A DNA stretch of 64,000 nt from Porphyrobacter sp. HT-58-2 (GTDB lineage: Bacteria > Pseudomonadota > Alphaproteobacteria > Sphingomonadales > Sphingomonadaceae): positions 2,604,001-2,668,000 of the forward strand of contig NZ_CP022600.1 in assembly GCF_002952215.1 (NCBI RefSeq), read 5' to 3'. Every line of letters starts with the position of its first letter. Position 1 is the first letter of the stretch. The notes beneath the pieces are model-generated. The model was given only the letters and a program-made list of their open reading frames with translations, searched no databases and was not told the origin of the DNA. The position numbers and the translations under genes are program-made. Shown here piece by piece: positions 1-9,070 of the stretch.

Positions 1-1050
1 CTGGCATTTGAACGCATCCACAATCAGCCCAAGCGCGGGCTCGGTGCCAAGGCGCTCGAACAGATGCACGCCCACGCCCGCCGCACCGGCCTGCCGCTCG
101 CCGCCGCCGCGCTGCAACTGGCCGATAGTGACGAGCTGCCCAAGCGCGCCGCTGCCACCATCGGCGGGTTGATGCGGCAGTTCCTGCATTGGCGCGAACA
201 GGCCGAGACGCTGTCCCCTGCCGATCTGCTGCGGTTGGTGCTGGAGGAATCAGGCTACAACGCCATGCTTTCTGCCGACCATTCGCCCGAAAGCGCCGGC
301 CGAGCGGAAAACCTTTCCGAACTTGCCCGGGCGATGGAGGAATACGCGACGCTCGGCGATTTCCTTGAACACGTCAGCCTGGTGATGGATAACGAGCGCG
401 CCGATCAGGGCGAGACAGTCACGATCATGACGATCCACGCCGCCAAGGGCCTGGAATTCGACAACGTCTTCTGCGTCGGCTGGGAAGAAGGCGTGTTCCC
501 CTCGCAGCGTGCCATCGACGAGGGCGGACTTGCCTCGCTGGAGGAGGAGCGCCGCCTCGCCTATGTCGCGATCACCCGCGCGAAGCGACATTGCACCATC
601 CTGCACGCCGCCAACCGCAGGATCTACGGCCAGTGGGTGAGTTCGATCCCCTCACGCTTCATCGAGGAGCTGCCGGGCGAACATATTGATCAGGAAAGCA
701 CGCTTAGCGGCGGTGCGAGCCTGTGGCGGGCCAACTGGCGCGAGCAGGAAGACCCCTTCGCCCACGTCGCCCGCGATAACCCCGCCAAGGCACAGCAACG
801 CGGCCCCGGCTGGCAGCGGGCTTTGACATCGGGCTACGAAACCAAGCCCGCCCGCGTGCGCGAGAACACCCGCTCAGCCGCCAACTTCGCCGCCCCGGCG
901 CGCAGCGACATCGCCATCGGGGCGATGGTGACCCACGCCAAATTCGGCACCGGCTGCGTGATCGATCAGGAAGGCAACAAGCTCACCATCCTGTTCGAGG
1001 ATGCAGGTGAGAAACGGGTGCTCGACAGTTTCGTGACGGTCGTGGGTTAG
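1..1050 (+). CDS. uvrD: UvrD/PcrA-type superfamily 1 DNA helicase, C-terminal part
   Basis: The reading frame is already open at base 1, so the start lies outside the window; the first visible residues read LAFERIHNQPKRGLGAKAL, the helicase 2B/2A region. Helicase motif V is seen as TIMTIHAAKGLEFDNVF near base 425 and motif VI as AYVAITRAKR near base 560. The tail ends in a small domain (THAKFGTGCVIDQEG...) typical of UvrD/PcrA, which binds partners such as RNA polymerase. The family unwinds DNA 3'-5' in excision repair, mismatch repair and removal of stalled complexes. RecA and UvrA are also in this window, but the promoter of this gene is not, so SOS control cannot be checked. Confidence 0.9.
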   Translation: MAFERIHNQPKRGLGAKALEQMHAHARRTGLPLAAAALQLADSDELPKRAAATIGGLMRQFLHWREQAETLSPADLLRLVLEESGYNAMLSADHSPESAGRAENLSELARAMEEYATLGDFLEHVSLVMDNERADQGETVTIMTIHAAKGLEFDNVFCVGWEEGVFPSQRAIDEGGLASLEEERRLAYVAITRAKRHCTILHAANRRIYGQWVSSIPSRFIEELPGEHIDQESTLSGGASLWRANWREQEDPFAHVARDNPAKAQQRGPGWQRALTSGYETKPARVRENTRSAANFAAPARSDIAIGAMVTHAKFGTGCVIDQEGNKLTILFEDAGEKRVLDSFVTVVG

Positions 1051-1053
1051 GCT

Positions 1054-2460
1054 TCAGCCAAAACCAACATCGAGAAAACTCGGTCGCGGGCCGTTCCATT
1101 CGCCAGCAGGAACCGGTTCGTCATCCTCGTGATAACGGCGGCGCGGTTTGCGGTCGTCGCTGGCGGTAACACGATCGGTGCGCGGGGCCGATTTTTCGCG
1201 GCGCGGGCGTTCCTCGCGCACAGAGCGCTCTTCGCGGGCGCGACGCGGCTTACGTTCGGCGCGTACCTCGCTAGCTTCATCGGCGGGAGCCTCGTCCTTC
1301 GCGGCTTCGGCCCTGGCGATCACTTCGCTCAGATCAACGCGCACGTCTTCCTTGCCGAACACCTTGATCGCCGCGCCGGTCAGTTTTTCGACATTGGCGA
1401 TGGCTTCAGCGTCTTCTTCCGAGACGAAGGTGAAGGCGCGCCCCTTGGCTCCGGCGCGGCCCGTGCGACCGATGCGGTGGACGTAATCGTCCGGGTGCCA
1501 CGGAGTATCGAAATTGAAGACGTGGGAGACCCCCTTGATGTCCAGCCCGCGCGCTGCGACGTCGGAGGCGACGAGGATGTTGACTTCGCCCTTCTTGAAC
1601 CGGTCAAGCTCCTTCAGGCGTGAAGACTGGTCCATGTCGCCGTGAATTTCGCTCGAACGGAAACCATGGCGGTTGAGGCTCTGGTTCAACTCGCGCACCG
1701 TGGTCTTGCGGTTGGCGAAGATGATCGCGGTTTCGACCAGATCATTCTCAAGGAACCAGCGCAGCGTTTCGCGCTTCGAACGCGCCTTGACCGGCACCTT
1801 GAAGGCGGTGATGTCGGCATTGGTGGTTGCTGCGCGGGCGGTTTCGATCCGCTTCGGATTGCTCAGAAACTTCTTCGCCAGCTTCTCGATCGGCGCGGGC
1901 ATGGTCGCCGAAAACAGCATGGTCTGGCGGGTTTCGGGGAGCTTGGAGCAGATGAACTCGATATCGGGGATGAACCCCATGTCGAGCATCCGGTCCGCCT
2001 CGTCGATCACCAGCAATTCGCAGCCGTTGAGCATGATCTTGCCGCGCTCGAACAGGTCCATAAGGCGACCCGGCGTGGCGATCAGCACGTCGACCCCGTC
2101 GCTAAGCGCCTTCAGCTGATCTCCCATCTGCACGCCGCCGATAAGCAGCGCCATCTTGAGATCGTGGTTCTTGCCGTATTTCTCGAAATTCTCGGCCACC
2201 TGCGCTGCGAGCTCACGCGTCGGCTCAAGGATCAGCGATCGCGGCATCAGCGCGCGGCGGCGACCGGCGGCCATCACGTCGATCATCGGCAACACGAAGC
2301 TCGCCGTTTTGCCGGTCCCGGTCTGAGCAATGCCGATCAGATCCTTCATCATCAGGATCGTCGGGATCGCCTGCGCCTGGATCGCGGTCGGCGTCGTGTA
2401 GCCCGCGTCCTCGACGGCTTGGAGCAATTCGGGCGAAAGGCCGAGATCGGCGAAAGTCAT
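1054..2460 (-). CDS. DEAD-box ATP-dependent RNA helicase (RhlE-like)
   Basis: This is a 468-residue protein starting MTFADLGLSPELLQ. An upstream in-frame extension to base 2577 is rejected because the Q-motif region of the family starts right after this ATG. The helicase core is complete: Q motif (PTAIQAQAIP), Walker A AQTGTGKT at residues 45-52, PTRELA, the DEAD box in VIDEADRMLDMGF, SAT, ARGLD and HRIGRTGRAG. A highly basic Arg/Lys/Glu-rich tail of about 90 residues follows and probably binds RNA. The family remodels structured RNA in ribosome assembly and mRNA decay. It is convergent with the upstream helicase gene, with only 3 bases between the two stops. RhlE-like is my best guess; another DEAD-box subgroup is possible. 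Confidence 0.93.
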   Translation of the reverse strand: MTFADLGLSPELLQAVEDAGYTTPTAIQAQAIPTILMMKDLIGIAQTGTGKTASFVLPMIDVMAAGRRRALMPRSLILEPTRELAAQVAENFEKYGKNHDLKMALLIGGVQMGDQLKALSDGVDVLIATPGRLMDLFERGKIMLNGCELLVIDEADRMLDMGFIPDIEFICSKLPETRQTMLFSATMPAPIEKLAKKFLSNPKRIETARAATTNADITAFKVPVKARSKRETLRWFLENDLVETAIIFANRKTTVRELNQSLNRHGFRSSEIHGDMDQSSRLKELDRFKKGEVNILVASDVAARGLDIKGVSHVFNFDTPWHPDDYVHRIGRTGRAGAKGRAFTFVSEEDAEAIANVEKLTGAAIKVFGKEDVRVDLSEVIARAEAAKDEAPADEASEVRAERKPRRAREERSVREERPRREKSAPRTDRVTASDDRKPRRRYHEDDEPVPAGEWNGPRPSFLDVGFG

Positions 2461-2604
2461 GCGGTGTGTGGTTTCCGAGAATTGCGGGCATGGTTGCTGC
2501 CGGGATTGCTGGCCTTGCGCGCGCGCAACGCTCGTCCAAGCCGCCGCGCCTTTCCCGCAATTGCTCGCAAAAGTCAAGGAATCACGCCGTGTCGGGCGGG
2601 ATGA

Positions 2605-3195
2605 TCAGTTACCTGCTGCGACCAGATGACGCATCACTTCCACGTCGCAACGCACGCCGGTACGCGAATGAAGCTTGTCACGTTCGGCACACAGCCGACC
2701 ATCCTTGTTCTTTTCGACATAGAAACCCGAATAGAAGTCACGGGCGTGGCACGATTTTTCAAGATTGACCGAGATCATCCGCTGATCGCGCAGGAACAGC
2801 ACCAGCCGGTTGCCGCTGCCGGTCTGCACCCCGGCAATTCTGTCCAGCGGCACGCACTTTTCCTTGCGCGCTTCCTCGAAACGCGAAGGCAAGGCCCGCT
2901 GAGGCAATTCGGCCAGCATGTTCTGGCGCGCAGCGGGCGCAGCCGGCGCGATCCGTACGACAACGCGTTGTTCGATGCGCACCTGCCTTGCGGTGGCACT
3001 TCCGCGCAGAGCGGACAGCGGGTTCACGAGCGGTGGCTCCTCCGGTGCTGCCGATGCTGCTTCGAACTGCACAGCCGACTCCGCTGACGACGGTTCGATG
3101 CTCGGCGCAGGCACGGCTTTTGGCACATCGGCACCTTCCGCTACCAAAGGCAGCATAAGGGCAAGCGGTGCAGCAAAGGCGAGCAGACTGTCCAT
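2605..3195 (-). CDS. Exported hypothetical protein
   Basis: I do not recognise this family. The chosen start gives a 196-residue protein beginning MDSLLAFAAPLALMLPLVAEGAD, which looks like a cleavable signal peptide; a longer frame to base 3366 would bury that segment and collide with the start of the divergent oxidase gene. The middle is rich in Ala, Pro and Glu and looks disordered. The C-terminal 90 residues are more ordered, with four Cys residues (KEKCVP, EKSCHAR, GRLCAER, GVRCDVE) that could form disulphides in the periplasm. It is transcribed away from the FAD oxidase and toward the helicase. No function is proposed. Confidence 0.6.
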   Translation of the reverse strand: MDSLLAFAAPLALMLPLVAEGADVPKAVPAPSIEPSSAESAVQFEAASAAPEEPPLVNPLSALRGSATARQVRIEQRVVVRIAPAAPAARQNMLAELPQRALPSRFEEARKEKCVPLDRIAGVQTGSGNRLVLFLRDQRMISVNLEKSCHARDFYSGFYVEKNKDGRLCAERDKLHSRTGVRCDVEVMRHLVAAGN

Positions 3196-3367
3196 GGCAA
3201 CGAACGAGAACTCTTCAGGCAGATGTGCCGCGATTGCGACAAGTGCATTTGCCGCGCAAGCAGCACGGTCTGGCCTAGCAGCGGCAATTGAACCGTGGCT
3301 TAACTGCGAAGCGGCTGCAACGGAAACGGGTGGCATTATCACGCAAGAGTGTGGCATTGACGCCACA

Positions 3368-4837
3368 ATGAATCACCCCACCCCACCTCCTTGCCCTGCG
3401 ACCAGTGCCGAAGCCTTTCTTGCCGCAGCGACAGAGCTTTTGGGGCCACGCGGCCTTACCACCGATCCTGACCGGATGGACGCATGGCTGACGGACTGGC
3501 GGGGCCGCTACACCGGACGGGCGCTGGCGCTCGCGTCCCCAGCCTCGACGACGGAAGTCGCGGCGCTGGTGAGGCTGTGCGCGGCACATAGCGTGCCGAT
3601 CGTGCCGCAGGGCGGCAATAGCGGAATGGCGGGCGGCGCAACCCCAGACACCACCGGTACCGCGATCATCCTCTCACTCAGACGGATGAACGCGCTTCGT
3701 GACCTCTGCGCAGAAACGGGCCAGGTGGTGTGCGAGGCTGGCGTTGTCCTGCAGTCTTTGCATGAAGCGGCTGACACAGTCGGCATGCGCTTCCCGCTTA
3801 CGCTCGGCGGCAAGGGATCGGCGACCATCGGCGGCCTGATTGCGACCAATGCGGGCGGGACACAAGTGTTGCGTCACGGCACCATGCGCGCGCAGGTTCT
3901 GGGGCTGGAGGCGGTGCTGGCCTCGGGCGAAGTCCTTGATCTCATGACCCCGCTCAAGAAGGACAACCGCGGCTTCGACCTCAAACAACTGCTGATCGGG
4001 TCGGAAGGCACGCTCGGCATCGTCACCGCAGCGCGGCTGCGCCTGCTGCCGGCTCCTGTCGGCCGTGCAACCGCGTGGGTGGGTCTTGGCAGCATTGTCG
4101 AGGCGCGCACGCTTCTTAGGCGCATGGAACGCGCTCTGGGCGAGACGCTCGAGGGCTTCGAAGTCGTTCCTGCCCATTGCCTCGCCAGCGTCCTCGCGCA
4201 CCAGCCCGGCGCCCGAGCACCGCTCGCCGAGCGTCATGCGTGGAACGCTTTGATCGAATGCGTGTCCCCCTCGAAGGACAGTACCGCTCTCGCAGCGACG
4301 CTGGAGGCCGGGCTCGCTGCCGCGCTAGATGATGGATTGATCGCCGACGCCGTGCTCGCTGCCAACGACACCCAGGCCGAAGCCTTCTGGGCCCTGCGTG
4401 ACGGGATTTCTGCCGCCGAACGCGCCATTGGCCCGGCAATGCAGCACGATATCTCAGTTCCGGTGGAGGCAATGCCCGAGTTCATCCTTGCCGCCACCCC
4501 GGCGATCGAGGAAGCTCATCCCGGCACCCGCGCAGTCGCTTTCGGGCATTTGGGTGACGGCAATGTCCACTTTCACGTCCTCGCCCCGGCAGGTGCCGTG
4601 CGCGGCGTGTGGGAAGAAGCCGATGGCAAGACGGTAAGTGCGCAGGTCTATGACCTCGTCACCAAGTGGGGCGGTTCGATCAGCGCCGAACATGGGATCG
4701 GGCAGATGAAAGTGGACGAACTCGCCCGCCTTCATGATCCGGTCGCGCTGGCGGTGATGCGGCAGGTCAAGCAGGCGCTTGATCCTGGTAACCTGCTCAA
4801 TCCGGGGAAACTCCTGCCCGCGCTTCCGGTCGCCTGA
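3368..4837 (+). CDS. FAD-linked oxidase, D-2-hydroxyacid dehydrogenase (GlcD/D2HGDH-like)
   Basis: This is a 489-residue flavoprotein starting MNHPTPPPCPATS; the frame runs open further upstream but family alignment begins here. The PCMH-type FAD-binding domain is visible as VPIVPQGGNSGMAGGATPD near residue 85, GGLIATNAGGTQ near 165 and GSEGTLGIVTAARLRLLP near 210. The C-terminal oxidase domain has the metal/active-site signatures AFGHLGDGNVHFH and GGSISAEHGIGQMK. Members oxidise D-lactate, D-2-hydroxyglutarate or glycolate and pass electrons to ETF or quinone. The exact substrate cannot be read from sequence; D-2-hydroxyglutarate or D-lactate is most likely. It is divergent from the exported protein gene and 109 bp ahead of the SapC gene. 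Confidence 0.9.
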   Translation: MNHPTPPPCPATSAEAFLAAATELLGPRGLTTDPDRMDAWLTDWRGRYTGRALALASPASTTEVAALVRLCAAHSVPIVPQGGNSGMAGGATPDTTGTAIILSLRRMNALRDLCAETGQVVCEAGVVLQSLHEAADTVGMRFPLTLGGKGSATIGGLIATNAGGTQVLRHGTMRAQVLGLEAVLASGEVLDLMTPLKKDNRGFDLKQLLIGSEGTLGIVTAARLRLLPAPVGRATAWVGLGSIVEARTLLRRMERALGETLEGFEVVPAHCLASVLAHQPGARAPLAERHAWNALIECVSPSKDSTALAATLEAGLAAALDDGLIADAVLAANDTQAEAFWALRDGISAAERAIGPAMQHDISVPVEAMPEFILAATPAIEEAHPGTRAVAFGHLGDGNVHFHVLAPAGAVRGVWEEADGKTVSAQVYDLVTKWGGSISAEHGIGQMKVDELARLHDPVALAVMRQVKQALDPGNLLNPGKLLPALPVA

Positions 4838-4946
4838 CCCTCGCGGCTTGCGCGGCCTTGCGCAAACGCCTAAGGGCCGCGCTTTCGGCGGGGCGCTCGC
4901 TTTTCCGCTGAGGGGACCCATCACCAGGCTTTTTTGGAGACACGCC

Positions 4947-5741
4947 ATGGCCAGCGCGCCGCAACCGCAACTTCCGTTGTTCTACAACGACCTCCTGCCG
5001 CTTAACAGCCGTGACCACGCCGACTGGAAGGCCGGCACGCTGGAGAACGCAGCCTACATCGCATCGACCCACGCGATGCCGCTGACGACCGACGAATTCG
5101 TGGACGCCCAGCGTGATTTCCCAATCGTGTTCACGGCCGGCGAGAACCCGCTGCCAATCGTGCTGTTCGGCCTTAACGAAGGGGTCAACACCTTCGTTGG
5201 CGAAGACATGAAGATCAACGCTCCGGTCTACCTGCCGGCCTATGCGCGGCGTTACCCCTTCATCCTCGCCAAGCTGCAGCCGACCAGCGACGATATGTCG
5301 CTGTGCTTCGATCCGACCTCGGGCCTGCTCGGCAAGCGTGAAGACGGCCTTGCGCTGTTCGATGAACAGGGTCAGCCGACTGAATACACTCAGGGTGTGC
5401 TCGAGTTCTGCCGCCGCTTCGAGGAAGCTGGCCATCGCACCAAGCTGTTCATGGATGAGCTGGCCAAGCTCGACATCATGATGGACGGCGAAATTGCCAT
5501 CACCCGTAACGACATGCCCGACAAGCCTTTCGTCTATCGCGGTTTCCGGATGGTGGACGAAAACAAGCTGCGTGAACTGCCTGCTGCAAAGCTGGAAGAG
5601 CTGTCGAAGAACGGCATGCTGATGCTGATCTATGCCCACCTGTTCTCGCTCAACCTGATGCGCGCTCTGTTTGAACGCCAGATGGCGCAGGGCAAGGTTC
5701 CGATGACGAGCGAGGGCGCTCCCGCACCGGCCATCAACTGA
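4947..5741 (+). CDS. SapC family protein
   Basis: A 264-residue protein starting MASAPQPQLPLFYNDLLPLN, with a ribosome-binding site TTGGAGA just upstream; the longer frame to base 4779 runs through the end of the preceding gene and is not used. The N-terminal pattern (PLFY..L.PLNS..H) and the central FPIVFTAGENPLPIVLFGL and YLPAYARRYPFIL are typical of the SapC family, named from a gene next to the Caulobacter S-layer secretion genes. These are cytoplasmic proteins of uncertain function. The 3' end is followed by a strong hairpin terminator. No S-layer or type I secretion gene is nearby, so the context does not support a secretion role here. Confidence 0.85.
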   Translation: MASAPQPQLPLFYNDLLPLNSRDHADWKAGTLENAAYIASTHAMPLTTDEFVDAQRDFPIVFTAGENPLPIVLFGLNEGVNTFVGEDMKINAPVYLPAYARRYPFILAKLQPTSDDMSLCFDPTSGLLGKREDGLALFDEQGQPTEYTQGVLEFCRRFEEAGHRTKLFMDELAKLDIMMDGEIAITRNDMPDKPFVYRGFRMVDENKLRELPAAKLEELSKNGMLMLIYAHLFSLNLMRALFERQMAQGKVPMTSEGAPAPAIN

Positions 5742-5786
5742 CCGCTTGGCCGGCGCGCGTCGGCCCCGGTTCATGAACAAACCTCG

Positions 5787-5823
5787 GCGGGCAGGCTGGC
5801 CTTCAGGTCGCCTGCCCGCTTTC
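5787..5823 (+). terminator. Rho-independent terminator of the SapC gene
   Basis: A 10-bp perfect stem (5787-5796 GCGGGCAGGC paired with 5810-5819) is followed by TTT. It lies between convergent genes and could also serve the minus-strand amidohydrolase in reverse. Confidence 0.65.
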
Positions 5824-5840
5824 CATTGGATCTTGCGTGC

Positions 5841-6824
5841 TCATTCGGCCGCTTGCCGCATTCCATTGTCCTCACCGCCGGCCAGCAATGCGGCTTCCGC
5901 GCCAAGTTCGCGCACCAGACCGGCAAGCATCGCGGCGACAGCAGGCAGTCCGGCACCCGGCTCGGTCAAATGACGATCAAGGTAGGTCGCGCGGCATACC
6001 TCGATCTGCATCGCATGGACGCTGTCCTGCGGCGCGCCATGGCGATCAAGCACATAGCCGCCCGAATAGGGCCGGTTCTGCGCCGCCGCCGCACCGCGCC
6101 CTTCGAGATAGGTCAGCGCTCGCCCCATCAGCACGTTGTCGCAGGACGCCCCAAAGCGGTCGCCCAGCACGAAGATCGGCGCGCGCATTTCACCCTCGGC
6201 AGGACGCAGTGGCGGCATCGAATGGAGGTCGATCAGTAGCGCGACGCCCCACTGCGCGCGGATCCGTGCCAGTTGTGCCGCAAGCGTTTGATGATAGGCG
6301 CGGTGGATGCCTTCAATCCGCGCCGCAAGCTCAGCCGGTCCGAGCCGCCCGCGCCAGATCTCGCCGGACCCTGGAAGGCGGCGGGGCACAAGCCCCAACC
6401 CACTGCGCGCACGGGCATTGCCTCGCTGGCCCGGATCGGCAGAGGGAAAATCCCTGGGCTTGCCACCTTCGACCATGTCCCAATCAATATCGTCTTCCGC
6501 CCGGTTAAGGTCGAGCAGCGCACGCGGTGCGTGGGCGACCAGAAGCGCCGCGCCGGTTTCACGCGCAATTGCCACGCCGAGCCGGTCAACATGACGATCC
6601 TCCAGCCGCAACTGGGCAAGGTCGGGATCGCGCATCCGTGCCGTCACCGCCGGCGGATAGGTCCGTCCTGCGTGCGGCACTGCGACAAGGACAGGAAGGC
6701 TAAGCCGGGGCGGCACTGTCAACGTGAAGGCCGGGGCGCTGCCCAACCCCGGCACTTGTCCGCCGCTTACTGCAGTGCGGACATTGGCGGCAGAATCCGG
6801 CAGGGAGCGATTGACTGGAGGCAT
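5841..6824 (-). CDS. N-formylglutamate amidohydrolase family protein
   Basis: The product is 327 residues, starting MPPVNRSLPDSAANV; this start has a good AAGGGG ribosome-binding site six bases upstream, while the frame extends another 20 codons without one. The family signatures are VLVAVPHAGRTYP near residue 65, EDRHVDRL, HAPRALLDLNR and the zinc-type LLIDLHSMPP near residue 210. Family members hydrolyse N-formyl-L-glutamate to formate and glutamate, the last step of one histidine-degradation route. No other hut gene is nearby, so a different N-acyl substrate is possible. It is divergent from cpdR. Confidence 0.85.
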   Translation of the reverse strand: MPPVNRSLPDSAANVRTAVSGGQVPGLGSAPAFTLTVPPRLSLPVLVAVPHAGRTYPPAVTARMRDPDLAQLRLEDRHVDRLGVAIARETGAALLVAHAPRALLDLNRAEDDIDWDMVEGGKPRDFPSADPGQRGNARARSGLGLVPRRLPGSGEIWRGRLGPAELAARIEGIHRAYHQTLAAQLARIRAQWGVALLIDLHSMPPLRPAEGEMRAPIFVLGDRFGASCDNVLMGRALTYLEGRGAAAAQNRPYSGGYVLDRHGAPQDSVHAMQIEVCRATYLDRHLTEPGAGLPAVAAMLAGLVRELGAEAALLAGGEDNGMRQAAE

Positions 6825-6964
6825 CGGAGGCCCCTTGCTGCCGCCTTTGCGAACCTCTGTCAAAGCCTTATCCTCGCAAGTCACTCCTGCAAGCCAGACC
6901 GCTCCGGGTGCATTTCACCGCAGGGACAGGGATTTCTTAAGCCGCGCCTGCTAAAGCCGGGGCC

Positions 6965-7354
6965 ATGACAGCGACACGCACTCCCCGAATTCTGCTCGCC
7001 GAAGACGAAGACGCCATGCGCGCTTATCTTGAGCGCGCGCTCGTGAATGCCGGCTACGAAGTGAGCGCGGTCGACCGCGGGACGGACGCCGTGCCGCTGC
7101 TTGAAGAAGGCGACTTCGATCTCCTGCTTTCGGATATCGTGATGCCCGAAATGGACGGGATCGAGTTGGCCCAGCGCTGCGCCGAAATCTCGCCGCGCAC
7201 CAAGGTGATGTTCATCACCGGCTTCGCTGCGGTGTCCCTGCGGGCCAGCCGCGAACAGCCGGCTGCGCGGGTGCTGTCGAAACCGTTCCACCTGCGCGAC
7301 CTTGTCCTTGAAGTGGAGCGGGTGTTCGAGGAAGCCGGCGAAGCGCGGGCCTGA
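6965..7354 (+). CDS. cpdR: Single-domain response regulator CpdR
   Basis: This is a 129-residue stand-alone receiver domain. The phospho-acceptor is Asp57 in LLLSDIVMPEMDG, the acidic pocket is ED in LLAEDEDAMR, and the switch residues lie in MFITGFAAVSL and the Lys in VLSKPFHLRDL. The DIVMPEMDGIELA and IMFITGFAAV-like blocks are very close to Caulobacter CpdR as I remember it. CpdR is dephosphorylated when CckA acts as a phosphatase, and then primes ClpXP to degrade CtrA and other cell-cycle proteins. Its kinase CckA is encoded about 12 kb downstream. It is a single gene with a tRNA and terminator behind it. Confidence 0.9.
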   Translation: MTATRTPRILLAEDEDAMRAYLERALVNAGYEVSAVDRGTDAVPLLEEGDFDLLLSDIVMPEMDGIELAQRCAEISPRTKVMFITGFAAVSLRASREQPAARVLSKPFHLRDLVLEVERVFEEAGEARA

Positions 7355-7446
7355 GCCATCACAGGACGGCGCGAATCGCTTGCACCTTTTGCGGTGCTGC
7401 GTTAAGGGCCGCCTCCGCCCCGCTTGGGGCGCCGATCCGATGGTGT

Positions 7447-7521
7447 GGGCGTATAGCTCAGTGGTAGAGCACTATGTTGACATCGTAGGGGTCGCAAGTT
7501 CAATCCTTGCTACGCCCACCA
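7447..7521 (+). tRNA. tRNA-Val (anticodon GAC)
   Basis: Cloverleaf read by eye: acceptor stem GGGCGTA (7447-7453) pairs with TACGCCC (7511-7517), followed by an encoded ACCA. The D arm is GCTC-AGTGGTA-GAGC. The anticodon stem CTATG/CGTAG encloses loop TTGACAT, giving anticodon GAC at 7479-7481, hence valine. The T arm is GCAAG-TTCAATC-CTTGC. A terminator follows 30 bases later. Confidence 0.96.
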
Positions 7522-7551
7522 TTGGATGATTGACGGTCGTTGAGCCGTCCC

Positions 7552-7577
7552 AGCCCGCTGGTTTCAGCGGGCTTTTT
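7552..7577 (+). terminator. Rho-independent terminator after tRNA-Val
   Basis: A perfect 9-bp stem AGCCCGCTG / CAGCGGGCT with a GTTT loop runs directly into a run of T residues. It insulates icd from tRNA transcription. Confidence 0.92.
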
Positions 7578-7738
7578 CGTGCCTGCATCCAGCGCAATGG
7601 CTGTTGCGTTTCATTCGCAGCCCTGCGCGCTTGCAAGCCTGCCCTCCTCTGCTAAAGCCCCCGCGGGATCTTACACAGCTTCCTGTCGATCACGCACAGC
7701 CTCGCAAGAGACGGGGCAAGAAGGATAGGGCAACACAC

Positions 7739-8962
7739 ATGGACAAAATCAAAGTCGCCAACCCCGTCGTCGAACTTGATGGCGACGAGATGACCCGCAT
7801 CATCTGGCAGTGGATCCGCGAAAGGCTGATCCTGCCCTATCTCGACATCGATCTGAAGTATTACGACCTGTCGATCGAGAACCGTGATGCGACCGACGAT
7901 CAGGTGACGATCGATTCCGCCAACGCGATCAAGCAGTATGGCGTGGGCGTAAAGTGCGCGACCATCACCCCCGACGAACAGCGCGTCGAGGAATTCAGCC
8001 TCAAGAAGATGTGGAAGAGCCCCAACGGCACGATCCGCAACATCTTGGGCGGCGTCGTCTTCCGCGAGCCGATCGTGATCGACAACGTGCCGCGCCTCGT
8101 TCCGGGCTGGACCGATCCTATCGTGGTCGGCCGTCATGCCTTTGGCGACCAGTACCGCGCCACCGACACCCTGATCCCTGGCCCCGGTAAGCTGCGGCTC
8201 GTGTTCGACGGTGAGGATGGCACCAAGATCGACCTCGACGTGTTCGATTTCCCCAGCGCCGGTGTGGCGATGGCGATGTACAACCTCGACGATTCGATCC
8301 GCGATTTCGCCCGCGCCAGCTTCAACTACGGCCTCAACCTCGGCTGGCCGGTCTACCTCTCCACCAAGAACACGATCATGAAGGCCTATGACGGGCGCTT
8401 CAAGGACCTGTTCCAGGAAGTGTTCGACACCGAGGGCTTCGCCGAGAAGTTCAAGGAAAAGGGCATCGTCTACGAACACCGCCTGATCGACGACATGGTC
8501 GCTTCGGCCCTGAAGTGGAGCGGCAAGTTCGTGTGGGCGTGCAAGAACTACGACGGCGACGTGCAGTCCGACACCGTGGCGCAAGGGTTCGGCTCATTGG
8601 GCCTTATGACCTCGGTGCTGATGACCCCGGACGGCAAGACCGTGGAGGCCGAAGCCGCCCACGGCACCGTCACCCGCCACTACCGCCAGCACCAGCAAGG
8701 CAAGGCGACCTCGACCAACCCGATCGCCTCGATCTTCGCCTGGACCCGTGGGCTGATGTATCGCGGCAAGTTCGACGGCACGCCCGATGTGGTGAAGTTC
8801 GCCGAAACGCTTGAGCGCGTCTGCATCGAGACCGTGGAAAAGGGCTACATGACCAAGGACCTCGCCCTGCTCATCGGCCCGGGGCAAGCATGGCAGACCA
8901 CCGAGCAGTTCTTCGAGACCATCGTCCAGAACCTAGAAAAGGAAATGGCCAGCTGGGCCTGA
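7739..8962 (+). CDS. icd: NADP-dependent isocitrate dehydrogenase
   Basis: A 407-residue protein starting [20 protein letters not shown], preceded by AAGGATAGGG as ribosome-binding site. It has the pattern of the dimeric eukaryote-like IDH type common in alphaproteobacteria: [14 protein letters not shown] for isocitrate binding, [12 protein letters not shown], the metal-binding [13 protein letters not shown] and [14 protein letters not shown] for NADP. It converts isocitrate to 2-oxoglutarate and CO2 in the cytoplasmic TCA cycle, the step just before the 2-oxoglutarate dehydrogenase encoded near 55-60 kb. It stands alone between two terminators. Confidence 0.96.
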   Translation: MDKIKVANPVVELDGDEMTRIIWQWIRERLILPYLDIDLKYYDLSIENRDATDDQVTIDSANAIKQYGVGVKCATITPDEQRVEEFSLKKMWKSPNGTIRNILGGVVFREPIVIDNVPRLVPGWTDPIVVGRHAFGDQYRATDTLIPGPGKLRLVFDGEDGTKIDLDVFDFPSAGVAMAMYNLDDSIRDFARASFNYGLNLGWPVYLSTKNTIMKAYDGRFKDLFQEVFDTEGFAEKFKEKGIVYEHRLIDDMVASALKWSGKFVWACKNYDGDVQSDTVAQGFGSLGLMTSVLMTPDGKTVEAEAAHGTVTRHYRQHQQGKATSTNPIASIFAWTRGLMYRGKFDGTPDVVKFAETLERVCIETVEKGYMTKDLALLIGPGQAWQTTEQFFETIVQNLEKEMASWA

Positions 8963-8983
8963 TCTCTTTCTGACAGCATCAAA

Positions 8984-9019
8984 AGCCGGGTGGGTCAAAC
9001 GGTCCGCCCGGCTTTTTTT
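8984..9019 (+). terminator. Rho-independent terminator of icd
   Basis: The stem AGCCGGGTGG / CCGCCCGGCT (10 pairs, one of them G-T) is followed by seven T residues. Confidence 0.9.
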
Positions 9020-9070
9020 GTTGTGCAAGCTGTTGGTGACAGTGCGTCCTTCGCGCGTTAAGCCCGCTAA

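Noticed and set aside
7302..7529. Open frame running through tRNA-Val
   Set aside because: It overlaps cpdR and the whole tRNA; the tRNA cloverleaf is unambiguous.
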